Position numbers and translations under genes: made by a program
Origin: Candidatus Eiseniibacteriota bacterium
GTDB taxonomy: Bacteria > Eisenbacteria > RBG-16-71-46
Reading direction: 5' to 3'
NCBI GenBank assembly: GCA_016710095.1
Contig: JADJLL010000032.1
Span: 1-48,648 of the forward strand
Length of the DNA stretch: 48,648 bases
Notes under the pieces: model-generated
Databases searched by the model: none
Seen by the model: the letters and a program-made list of their open reading frames with translations, nothing else
What the model was told of the DNA's origin: nothing
Shown: piece by piece, positions 1 through 7,288 of the stretch
How the letters are laid out: every line of letters starts with the position of its first letter
Position numbering within the stretch: position 1 is the first letter of the stretch

Positions 1-1
1 C

Positions 2-931
2 GCGCCGCCGGATCTCATGCAGCCGATGCCGCACGGCACGTGCGTGTGGGCCGACCTCGACTGCGACGCGTGCACGGGCTTCGGCGGCAACGAGACGCAG
101 TCGCGCTGGAGCGATCCCGCGCGCGTGCCGCCCGCGCCCGCGTACCACGCGACGCCGGGCGATCACGTCGTGTCGATCGCCTGGGACAACTCGCCCGAGG
201 TCGCGCTCGTCGCGCCGACGGTGGGAGCGACGCGCTCGCCCGTACGCTTCACGGGCTACAACGTCTACCGGCTGTCCGACTGGAAGCGCTACGGCCTGCT
301 GCCCGGCCCCGAGCGCTTCCAGATGATCGCGTCGTTCGCGACCGACACGCTGCAGAGCCAGACGCCGCTCGCGTCGATCGTGGACTCGACGGTGGACTAC
401 GACATCGTGCGCTACGGCCGGAAGCAGTACCCGATCGGGCGCTACCGCTTCGAGGACCGCCGCGTGAACGACGGCTTCGACTACGTGTACGTCGTCACGA
501 CCGTCGGCGAACGCAGCACGGTCGTCTCGCCCTCGCTCACGCTGGTCGAGCGCTTCGAGAGCCCGCTGCTCACGAACCTCGACTCCCTCGTCACGCCGCG
601 CGCCGAGGCGCGCACGGCCGCAGGGCAGGCGTGGGTCGTGCCGAACCCGTATCGCGCGCACGTCGCGTGGGAGCGCCCGCCGGTCGCGGGCGACACGTTC
701 GGCCGCCACATCGACTTCATGGGACTGCCGCGCGCGGCGTGCACCGTGCGCGTGTACACGACGGCGGGCGATCTCGTCGCGGTGCTGCCGCACGACGGCT
801 CGTCGGGCGACGGCGAGCTGCGCTGGAACCTCATCTCGCGCAACGGGCAGGACATCGCCTCGGGCGTCTACTTCTTCACGGTGGAGTCGGCGCTGGGGCA
901 GCAGCGCGGACGGTTCGTCGTGATTCGCTAG
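2..931 (+). CDS. Secreted protein with C-terminal FlgD-like Ig / sorting-type domain, 5'-partial
   Basis: The gene enters from the left edge: codons in this frame are open from base 2, before the first visible Met at 17, and match the equivalent interior of the next gene. About 309 residues are visible. They hold a Cys-containing stretch (DLDCDACTGF), a fibronectin-like segment (TGYNVYRLSDW), and a C-terminal block with PNPYRAHVAWE, VYTTAGDLVAVL, WNLISRNGQDIASGVYFFTV and a final GRFVVIR. That last block is the FlgD Ig-like fold, which often ends secreted proteins in FCB bacteria and may act as an export or anchoring signal. By eye roughly four fifths of residues match the C-terminal part of the gene at 1096-3492, so the two are tandem duplicates. 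Function unknown. Confidence 0.85.
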   Translation, partial: APPDLMQPMPHGTCVWADLDCDACTGFGGNETQSRWSDPARVPPAPAYHATPGDHVVSIAWDNSPEVALVAPTVGATRSPVRFTGYNVYRLSDWKRYGLLPGPERFQMIASFATDTLQSQTPLASIVDSTVDYDIVRYGRKQYPIGRYRFEDRRVNDGFDYVYVVTTVGERSTVVSPSLTLVERFESPLLTNLDSLVTPRAEARTAAGQAWVVPNPYRAHVAWERPPVAGDTFGRHIDFMGLPRAACTVRVYTTAGDLVAVLPHDGSSGDGELRWNLISRNGQDIASGVYFFTVESALGQQRGRFVVIR

Positions 932-1021
932 CGCACCTCCGGCGCGCCGTCGCCGAGGGCGGGCGCGCCGCGGCCCGCCGCCGCGCCGATGCCCCGTGGC
1001 GGCGCGCTCGGCACCTTTTCA

Positions 1022-1051
1022 TTGCCGCTCGTCCCCGCGGCCCCCTAGACT
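1022..1051 (+). promoter_or_regulatory. Possible sigma70-type promoter for the 1096 gene
   Basis: TTGCCG (1022-1027) and TAGACT (1046-1051) are separated by 18 bp. Each matches the consensus at four of six positions. Transcription would start near 1058, giving a leader of about 40 nt. By-eye prediction only. Confidence 0.3.
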
Positions 1052-1095
1052 TTCGCCCCTCATCCGGCATCCCCGCCTGCTCCCCGGAGACCCTG

Positions 1096-3492
1096 TTGTC
1101 CTTCCAGCGATTCCGCTCACTCCTCCTGCCCGCGATGTGCGCACTGCTCTGCGCGCGGCCGGCGCACGCCGTGCTCGACATCGAGAACCGCGGGCCCACG
1201 CTGCAGGCGGGCGCGTTCGCGATGCGCATCACGAACATCGGCGCGCTGGGCAACCCGTACTCCAACGTCGGACGCTCGTTCGATCCGTCGTTCGAGTACC
1301 CGCGGGGCAGCGGCATCGAGGGACTCAAGAGCGCGGACCTGTGGGTGGGCGCGCGGCGCCCCGACGGCGTGTACCGCGTGAGCGGCGGTCCGCTGCTCGA
1401 GTGGCGGCCGACGCTGTCGCCGGACGACCACGTGCGCGAGGCGCTCGGCGGCCAGCTCGGCTCGCAGCCCGACGTGGACGACGACGGCGACGGCCGCTTC
1501 GACGAGGAAGTGCTCAACGGACTCGACGACGACGGTGACGGCGAGATCGACGAGGACCTCGGCGTCTCGGCGGCGCAGAAGCTGTACGCCGAGTACGTGG
1601 ACGACCGGCCGGAGGCCCTGGACTACGGCTTCTCCGGAGGCGAGCCGCACGAGGCGCTGCACCTGAGCGTGAAGCAGGAAGTGATGACGTGGTCCATACC
1701 GGGCTACGACCGCATCGCGGGTGTGCACTTTTCCATCACGAACCACGGCACCGAGACGCTCGAGGACGTGCGCATCGGCCTGTTCACCGATCTCGACGTG
1801 AGCGCTGCGGGCGAATCCGGTGGCCACCTGAACGACCGCGTGCACACGATTCCGTACGCGGTCGGCTACAACGACGGCGTGTCGTCGGTGCCGAGCGTGG
1901 ACGTGCGCGTGTACGGCTCGGACCTCGCGGTGCCCTACACGAAGTCGTGCGTGGGCATGCTCACGGGCGCCGCGACCGTGCTGTCCGACGGCGTGCCCGG
2001 CAGCGGGCTGCCGGTGTTCGGCGTCGTGCCGCTTTCGCACACGGTCGATCCGATCGCGGTCATCCGGAAGCACGAGCTCGTGGACAACCGGCTCGACCGG
2101 TACATCTCGGGCCCCGCCGACGTGAGTTTCTCGACGTCGTACTTCGCGCTCGACCTGCCGCCGGGCCAGGGCGGCCCGCCGGTGTTCGACCTCGATCGCT
2201 ACCGCGCGATGGCCGGCCAGTACCCGGGCCCGCCGAGCCTCGAGGTGACGCACGACTACGCCGCGCTCGTCTCCTGCGGCCCGTTCCAGAGCATGGCGCC
2301 GGGGCAGACGCTCGAGTTCGACCTCGCGCTCGTGTGCGCGACGTCGGTGGACAGCATCGCGAACACGGTGCAGCTCGCCGCGATCACGCGCCGCGGCAAC
2401 TGGATCTCGCGCTATCCGGACACGACGGCGAACCTCATCGGAAACTTCGCGGCGGGCAAGAGCGGCTACACGGGCCACGAGACGTGCTACGAGGCGCCGC
2501 CGGGCGTGAACTTCCGCATGGACCCGCACTGCTTCCAGAAGTACCCGGTCGATTCGGACGGCGCGCCGCCCGACTACTCGATCCCCATGCTGCACGGCAC
2601 GTGCACGTGGGTGGACCTCGACTGCGACGCGTGCACGGGCTTCAACGGCAACGAGACGCAGTCGCACTGGGCCGATCCCGCGCGCGTGCCGCCCGCGCCG
2701 GCGTACCGCGCCGTGCCCGGCGACGCCGTGGTCGCGGTCGAGTGGGACAACTCGCCCGAGGTCGCGCTCAAGGCGCCGACGAACGGCGCGACGGCTTCGC
2801 CCGTGCGTTTCACGGGCTACAACGTCTATCGTCTGTCGGACTGGAAGCGTCGTGGACTGCTGCCCGGGCCCGAGAGCTTCCAGATGATCGCGTCGTTCGG
2901 CCTCGACACGCTGCAGAGCCAGACGCCGCTCGGGACCATCACGAACTCCGCGATCGACTACGACCTCATCCGATTCGGCCAGCGCCAGTACCCGATCGGG
3001 CGCTACCGGTTCGAGGATCGCCGCGTGAACGACGGCTTCGACTACATCTACGTGGTCACCACGGTGGGCGAGCGCACGACGACGATTTCGCCGTCGCTCA
3101 CCTACGTCGAGCGCTTCGAGAGCCCCGTGCTCACGAGTCTCGACTCGCTCGTCTCGCCGCGCTCCGAAGCGCGCACGGCCGCCGGGCAGGCCTGGGTCGT
3201 GCCGAATCCGTACCGCGCGCACGTCGCGTGGGAGCGCCCGCCGGTCGCGGGCGACACGTTCGGCCGTCACGTGGACTTCATGGGCCTGCCGCGCGCGAAG
3301 TGCACCGTGCGCGTGTACACGACCGCGGGCGACCTCGTCGCGGTGCTGCCGCACGAAGGCGGCGAAGGCGACGGCCAGCTGCGCTGGAACCTCATTTCGC
3401 GCAACGGGCAGGACATCGCCTCCGGCGTGTACTTCTTCACCGTGGACTCGCCGCTCGGCCAGCAGCGCGGGCGCTTCGTGGTGATCCGATGA
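1096..3492 (+). CDS. Secreted multidomain protein with DDDGDG motifs and C-terminal FlgD-like Ig domain
   Basis: I start this 798-residue protein at TTG 1096 because GGAGA (1086-1090) lies five bases upstream and the resulting N-terminus is a signal peptide (MSFQRFRSLLLPAMCALLCARPAHA). Open codons further upstream are not protein-like. Residues about 122-155 contain two acidic DDDGDG-type motifs, probably calcium-binding. The middle is beta-rich without a family I recognise. The C-terminal third repeats the domain order of the preceding paralogue, ending in a FlgD-like Ig block and GRFVVIR. It is likely cell-surface or secreted. The stop overlaps the start of the next gene in ATGA, suggesting translational coupling. 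No catalytic motif is visible. Confidence 0.85.
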   Translation: MSFQRFRSLLLPAMCALLCARPAHAVLDIENRGPTLQAGAFAMRITNIGALGNPYSNVGRSFDPSFEYPRGSGIEGLKSADLWVGARRPDGVYRVSGGPLLEWRPTLSPDDHVREALGGQLGSQPDVDDDGDGRFDEEVLNGLDDDGDGEIDEDLGVSAAQKLYAEYVDDRPEALDYGFSGGEPHEALHLSVKQEVMTWSIPGYDRIAGVHFSITNHGTETLEDVRIGLFTDLDVSAAGESGGHLNDRVHTIPYAVGYNDGVSSVPSVDVRVYGSDLAVPYTKSCVGMLTGAATVLSDGVPGSGLPVFGVVPLSHTVDPIAVIRKHELVDNRLDRYISGPADVSFSTSYFALDLPPGQGGPPVFDLDRYRAMAGQYPGPPSLEVTHDYAALVSCGPFQSMAPGQTLEFDLALVCATSVDSIANTVQLAAITRRGNWISRYPDTTANLIGNFAAGKSGYTGHETCYEAPPGVNFRMDPHCFQKYPVDSDGAPPDYSIPMLHGTCTWVDLDCDACTGFNGNETQSHWADPARVPPAPAYRAVPGDAVVAVEWDNSPEVALKAPTNGATASPVRFTGYNVYRLSDWKRRGLLPGPESFQMIASFGLDTLQSQTPLGTITNSAIDYDLIRFGQRQYPIGRYRFEDRRVNDGFDYIYVVTTVGERTTTISPSLTYVERFESPVLTSLDSLVSPRSEARTAAGQAWVVPNPYRAHVAWERPPVAGDTFGRHVDFMGLPRAKCTVRVYTTAGDLVAVLPHEGGEGDGQLRWNLISRNGQDIASGVYFFTVDSPLGQQRGRFVVIR

Positions 3493-4709
3493 CGCGCGCG
3501 CGGGTGCTTTGGCTGTCGCTCGCCGCGTGCGCGCTGCTCGCGTTCGCGCCGGCGTGCGGCAAGAAGGAGTCGATCGTCGCGCCGGTCTCGAACGTGCCGC
3601 CGGCGATCACCGGGCTGTTCCCGGTGCCGCGCTCGACGGGCATCGTGTACGACACGCCGATCTACGCGCAGTTCGACCGCGCGCTCGACGCGCGCACCGT
3701 GGACACGACGACCGTGTTCCTGAAAGTCGACACCAAGCGCACGTCGATCGCCGTCGAGTACCTGAACGTCGTCAATCGCATCCAGATCACGCCGCGTACG
3801 ACGCTCGAGCTCAACAAGACGTACACGGTCGAGCTGTCGCCGCGCCTCAAGACGCCGGGCGGCGACTCGCTCGGCGCGAAGGTCGTCTGGCAGTTCAGCA
3901 CGAACTCCGTGCGCCGGCTCACCTACACGATGCCGCCCAACGGCGCGCTCGAAGGTCCGCACGCCATGCTCGCGTGGTCGGGCAACGGCGGGCCGTCGAA
4001 CAACTACCTCTACGAAGTGTTCGCCTCGACGGACTCGGCCGCGGTCGCGAACCGCACGGCGCCGATGATCCAGAGCGCGGTGTACGTGAACTGCCTGCCG
4101 CGCTCGTCCTGGACGGCGGGCGTGCGCACGTACTGGGCGGTGAACACGGTGAACCTCGTGACGGGGGAGCGCTTCCTGAACGACGTGTCGTCGTTCGACG
4201 TGTACGAGGACTTCGCGCCCACGGACACGCTGATCATTCCGCTCACCGACTACGGCGGCGCGGGCAGCAACAACCGCACGCAGTTCTGCGCGACGCCCAC
4301 GATGACGACCGGCACCGGCTTCAACAGTGGCATTCGCTGGAACCTGTCGGGCGACCGTCCGAACCTGCACGTCCGCGACGCGGTCATCACGATGAACGCG
4401 AACACGAGCAGCGCGGCCACGGTGGCCCAGGGGAACACGCAGATCTGGTACGGGCAGAACACGTGGAGTTCGTGCGCGTTCACGTTGAACGGCGTGCCGT
4501 ACACCGAAACGAACGGCTATCTCGCCACGGCGACGGTGAGCGGGCTGCAGGCGACGTTCCTTTCGCCCGCGTTGTCCGCGTTCGTCGAGGCGGCGGCCCG
4601 CACGACCGGCTGGTACGGCTTCCTGCTTCGCGGCACGGGCACCGTGAACTGGGACGTCGTCACCTCGGGCGTCCCGCAACCGCAGTTGAAGGTCATCTAC
4701 TACCGCTGA
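3489..4709 (+). CDS. Ig-like (Big_5 / SbsA-type) lipoprotein
   Basis: The ATG overlaps the upstream stop by 4 bp. The 406-residue product begins with a lipoprotein signal (LLAFAPACGKKE, lipid on the Cys near residue 23). Residues about 30-140 look like an Ig-like Big_5 domain: PVPRSTGIVYDTPIYAQFDR, then VFLKVDTK, TYTVELSPRLK and WQFST. The C-terminal 150 residues (from NNRTQFCATPTM to LKVIYYR) resemble the all-beta DNRLRE type of surface domain, by pattern only. It probably sits on the outer membrane as a partner of the secreted protein encoded just upstream. Function is not established. Confidence 0.8.
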   Translation: MTRARVLWLSLAACALLAFAPACGKKESIVAPVSNVPPAITGLFPVPRSTGIVYDTPIYAQFDRALDARTVDTTTVFLKVDTKRTSIAVEYLNVVNRIQITPRTTLELNKTYTVELSPRLKTPGGDSLGAKVVWQFSTNSVRRLTYTMPPNGALEGPHAMLAWSGNGGPSNNYLYEVFASTDSAAVANRTAPMIQSAVYVNCLPRSSWTAGVRTYWAVNTVNLVTGERFLNDVSSFDVYEDFAPTDTLIIPLTDYGGAGSNNRTQFCATPTMTTGTGFNSGIRWNLSGDRPNLHVRDAVITMNANTSSAATVAQGNTQIWYGQNTWSSCAFTLNGVPYTETNGYLATATVSGLQATFLSPALSAFVEAAARTTGWYGFLLRGTGTVNWDVVTSGVPQPQLKVIYYR

Positions 4710-4714
4710 CGCGG

Positions 4715-4803
4715 GCCCACGAAGCACTTCTGTCGTTCCGAGGTCGGAGCGGGCCTGCGGCCCACGAAGCACTTCCGTCGTTCAAGGTCGGAGCGGGCCT
4801 GCG
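4715..4803 (+). repeat. Two tandem copies of a ~45-bp intergenic repeat
   Basis: Copy 1 is 4715-4759 and copy 2 is 4760-4803. Both run from GCCCACGAAGCACTT through GTCGTTC and AGGTCGG to AGCGGGCCTGCG, differing at a few bases and one indel. The end of each copy plus the next GGCCC forms a hairpin, so the array can fold into two adjacent stems. Confidence 0.8.
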
Positions 4804-4816
4804 GCCCGCTTCTTTC
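4791..4816 (+). terminator. Intrinsic terminator after the lipoprotein gene
   Basis: AGCGGGCC (4792-4799), loop TGC, then GGCCCGCT (4803-4810) is a perfect 8-bp stem, followed by pyrimidine-rich TCTTTCC. It lies about 80 bp after the stop at 4709 and ends the first three-gene unit. Confidence 0.6.
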
Positions 4817-4902
4817 CATATGACAAGCGAGCGTGAGGACTACCGGGCCCCCGCGATTCGCGCTTGACCCGAATGGCCGTTCGGCCGGAAAACTCCGCCA
4901 CC

Positions 4903-6090
4903 ATGACCTCACGCCTGCTTCGCCGGCTCGTCCCGGTCCTTCTCGTCCTGTCGCTCGCGTGCGCCGCGGCCCTCGCGCCTCACGAAGCGTCCGCCCAGGT
5001 GGTCAAGCCGTGGGCGCCGGCCAGCGACACGCTCCTGCAGCTCGCCTCCAGCGCGCGCGTGCGCTTCCAGCGCGCGACCGGCGACAGCGCCACGGGCACG
5101 AACTTCGACGCCTACGATCTGGTCGGGCAGGCGGCGCGCCGCCTCATGCGCCAGCTCGGCCGCGACAACACGCGCCAGGCGCCCGCGATCGAAACCACGC
5201 TCGATTCGCTCGGACTCGACACCGAGATCGCGTACGACCCGGCCTCGCCGACGTTCGTCTTCCTGCTCGTCCGCAATCCCTACCGCGTGGACGCCGACGC
5301 GATCGGCTTCCTCTTCTGGTACCGCGGCACCGAGCTCCGCATGCAGGGCATCGGCTTCCCGCCGAGCCTCAACTCGCGCATGCGCGTGTGGTGGACCGGG
5401 CACTCCGACCAGCCGTACGAAGCCGTGATCCTGTTCGACCGCAAGCGCGGCACGCGCGTGCCGGCGATGAAGCTGCTGCGCATGGGCGGCACCGCCGCGT
5501 ACTGGAACCTGATCCAGTACGAAGACCACGGCCCGTACTTCGAGCCGGAATCCGAAGCGACGTTCAGCGACGTGAACCGCGACGGACTGCCCGAGCTGCT
5601 CGTGTTCTCGCGCCTGCGCCCCGACTCCACGCTCGAGAGCGCGCCCGGCGCGCCGGGACTGGTGAACGAGCTCCTGTACACCGAGCGCCCCGAAGGCTTC
5701 GTGCTGCACGACATGCGCACGCTGCCCGGCCCGGTGCACACGCTCTACCTGTTCAGCCAGCTGCTCGCGCAGAAGCAGTACGACCGTGCGCGCCAGCTGC
5801 TCGTGAAGCCCGAGAAGCTCACCGAGGCGATCACGCGCGGCTGGGGGCTCGACAAGGGCAAGGGCGCGTGGCTCGTCGAGTACGGCGAGTCGCAGCCGTG
5901 GCCCGAGTGGCTCGCGCTCAAGGTGCGCGAGAAGACCGGACCGAAGCGTTGGATCTTCCACTTCACCATCCGCGACGGCCGCTGGGTGATCCGCGATTGG
6001 CTGCCCGTCACCGACAACCGTCCGGGGCGCGTCACCACGCCGGCGGCTTCCGACACGAGCGGCGCGCGCCGCCGTCCGCTGCGCAAGTGA
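4903..6090 (+). CDS. Exported hypothetical protein with C-terminal NTF2-like region
   Basis: I choose ATG 4903 because it places a signal peptide at the N-terminus (MTSRLLRRLVPVLLVLSLAC, cleavage near ASAQ). The frame is open for a further 13 codons upstream. The 395-residue product carries a TLDSLGLDTEI segment near residue 100, a middle region with DVNRDGLPELLVFSRL that resembles an FG-GAP/VCBS-like calcium loop, and a C-terminal segment (QYDRARQLLVKPEKL, then FHFTIRDGRWVIRDWLPV) reminiscent of NTF2-like or DUF4878 folds. The next gene has the same order of elements, and the two overlap by 4 bp. Likely periplasmic; no function recognised. Confidence 0.75.
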   Translation: MTSRLLRRLVPVLLVLSLACAAALAPHEASAQVVKPWAPASDTLLQLASSARVRFQRATGDSATGTNFDAYDLVGQAARRLMRQLGRDNTRQAPAIETTLDSLGLDTEIAYDPASPTFVFLLVRNPYRVDADAIGFLFWYRGTELRMQGIGFPPSLNSRMRVWWTGHSDQPYEAVILFDRKRGTRVPAMKLLRMGGTAAYWNLIQYEDHGPYFEPESEATFSDVNRDGLPELLVFSRLRPDSTLESAPGAPGLVNELLYTERPEGFVLHDMRTLPGPVHTLYLFSQLLAQKQYDRARQLLVKPEKLTEAITRGWGLDKGKGAWLVEYGESQPWPEWLALKVREKTGPKRWIFHFTIRDGRWVIRDWLPVTDNRPGRVTTPAASDTSGARRRPLRK

Positions 6091-7160
6091 AACGCTCGCC
6101 CGCGTCCTTCGCCGCGTTCGTCGCGGTCGTCTCGCTCGCGCCGTTCGGCGCGGGTTGCGATCGCCGCCCGGCCCTCGTGCCCGCTTCGGCGGACTCGACC
6201 GCCGCGGGCGTGGACTCGTTCACGGTCCACGCGCGACAGGCGCTGGACGCGTGGGACGCCGGCGACGACGCGACGGCCGCGACCGCGAGCGCGCGCGTGA
6301 CGCGCGAAGCGCTCGAAGCACGCCCGAACGCGCCCTGGCCCGAGCGTGCGCGCGGCGTGCTCGACTCGCTCGGCATCGGCGCCGAGGTCACGGGCAACGA
6401 TCGCGCGACCGTCGTGAACCTGTTCTCGCGCATGCGCGGCGAGGGCGATTCGTGGCCGTGGCTGTTCTGGCGCGAGGGCGGCGCGGTGCGCTCGCAGGCG
6501 CTCGAGGCGCGCGGCTGGCAGCTCTCCGATCTCGCGGCACGCGGCATGACCGAAGCCTCCGAGCCCACGGACTCGGCGCAGATCGCGGTGCTGTGGAACC
6601 GCCGCGTCGGTGCGGGCGGCCAGCCGCAGCTCACCGTGTGGCGTCACGCCACCGGCGGCCGCTGGGATCTCGTGCAGACGCTCGGCCCCGATTCGCTCGG
6701 CGGTGTGGGCAGCGGCGAGTTCGAGGGCGACGACACCACGACGACGCTCACCACGCGCACGTTCCGCACGACGCCGTACTTCGACGAGTGCGGCACCTGC
6801 CCGCACGTCTTCCAGGAGCGGCTGTTCGACTGGGGCCCGGGCGGCTTCACGCGCATCGGCACGCACCCCGTGCCCTCGCCCTACAGCACGTTCACGGCGT
6901 TCGTGAACGCCCTGATCGCGAACGACCGGACCGCGGCGATCGAGCAGGTGGTCGACCCCTCGCTCGTGGACTTCGCCCGGAAGTTCGAGTGGAACGTGCC
7001 CTCCAAGGGCCGCTGGCGCGTCGCGCCCGCGACCGACGAGAGCGCCATCGAGATGGTGTTCTTCCGCGGCCAGAAGGACGCCTTCCGCGTCACCTTCGAG
7101 GCGCGCGACGGCGACTGGGTGATCGCGGGCTTCGAGCCCACGAGCCGCGCGGTCGAGTAG
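6087..7160 (+). CDS. Exported lipoprotein, divergent partner of the upstream gene
   Basis: The GTG start at 6087 overlaps the previous stop (GTGA) and gives a lipoprotein leader ending PFGAGC, with the lipidated Cys near residue 24. The 357-residue product includes VLDSLGIGAEV, which parallels DSLGLDTEI in the upstream protein. It has a central region ending in FDECGTCPHVFQERLF with two cysteines, and a C-terminal NTF2-like segment (ALIANDRTAAIEQVVDPSLV ... VTFEARDGDWVIAGFEP). Architecture and coupling suggest an old duplication and a joint cell-envelope role. No enzyme motif is visible. Confidence 0.75.
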   Translation: MKRSPASFAAFVAVVSLAPFGAGCDRRPALVPASADSTAAGVDSFTVHARQALDAWDAGDDATAATASARVTREALEARPNAPWPERARGVLDSLGIGAEVTGNDRATVVNLFSRMRGEGDSWPWLFWREGGAVRSQALEARGWQLSDLAARGMTEASEPTDSAQIAVLWNRRVGAGGQPQLTVWRHATGGRWDLVQTLGPDSLGGVGSGEFEGDDTTTTLTTRTFRTTPYFDECGTCPHVFQERLFDWGPGGFTRIGTHPVPSPYSTFTAFVNALIANDRTAAIEQVVDPSLVDFARKFEWNVPSKGRWRVAPATDESAIEMVFFRGQKDAFRVTFEARDGDWVIAGFEPTSRAVE

Positions 7161-7189
7161 GGGCGTCGCGCGGCCCCTCGAGGTTTCTC

Positions 7190-7218
7190 TGGACTCGGCG
7201 CGGCCCGATCGCGATACT
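7190..7218 (+). promoter_or_regulatory. Possible promoter for the helicase gene
   Basis: TGGACT (7190-7195), a 17-bp spacer and GATACT (7213-7218) lie about 70 bp before the start at 7289. The same GATACT hexamer appears in the clearer promoter at 12486-12515. By-eye prediction. Confidence 0.3.
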
Positions 7219-7288
7219 GCCCACCCGTGCAGTAATCGCCGGAGCGCGCCGCGAGGGCGCGCCCGCCGCACCCGGGCAGGAGGGCGTC

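Noticed and set aside
40..1095. Open codons in the same frame upstream of the 1096 gene
   Set aside because: They run through the coding sequence of the preceding paralogue in another frame and are Arg/Ala-rich; the ribosome site and signal peptide support 1096.
1471..1560. Dockerin-like domain
   Set aside because: There are DDDGDG motifs, but no paired 22-residue dockerin repeats and no cohesin in the window; I keep only a calcium-binding description.
1117..3354. Long minus-strand open frame opposite the secreted protein
   Set aside because: Arg/His/Val-rich composition with no motifs; a by-product of high GC on the antisense strand.
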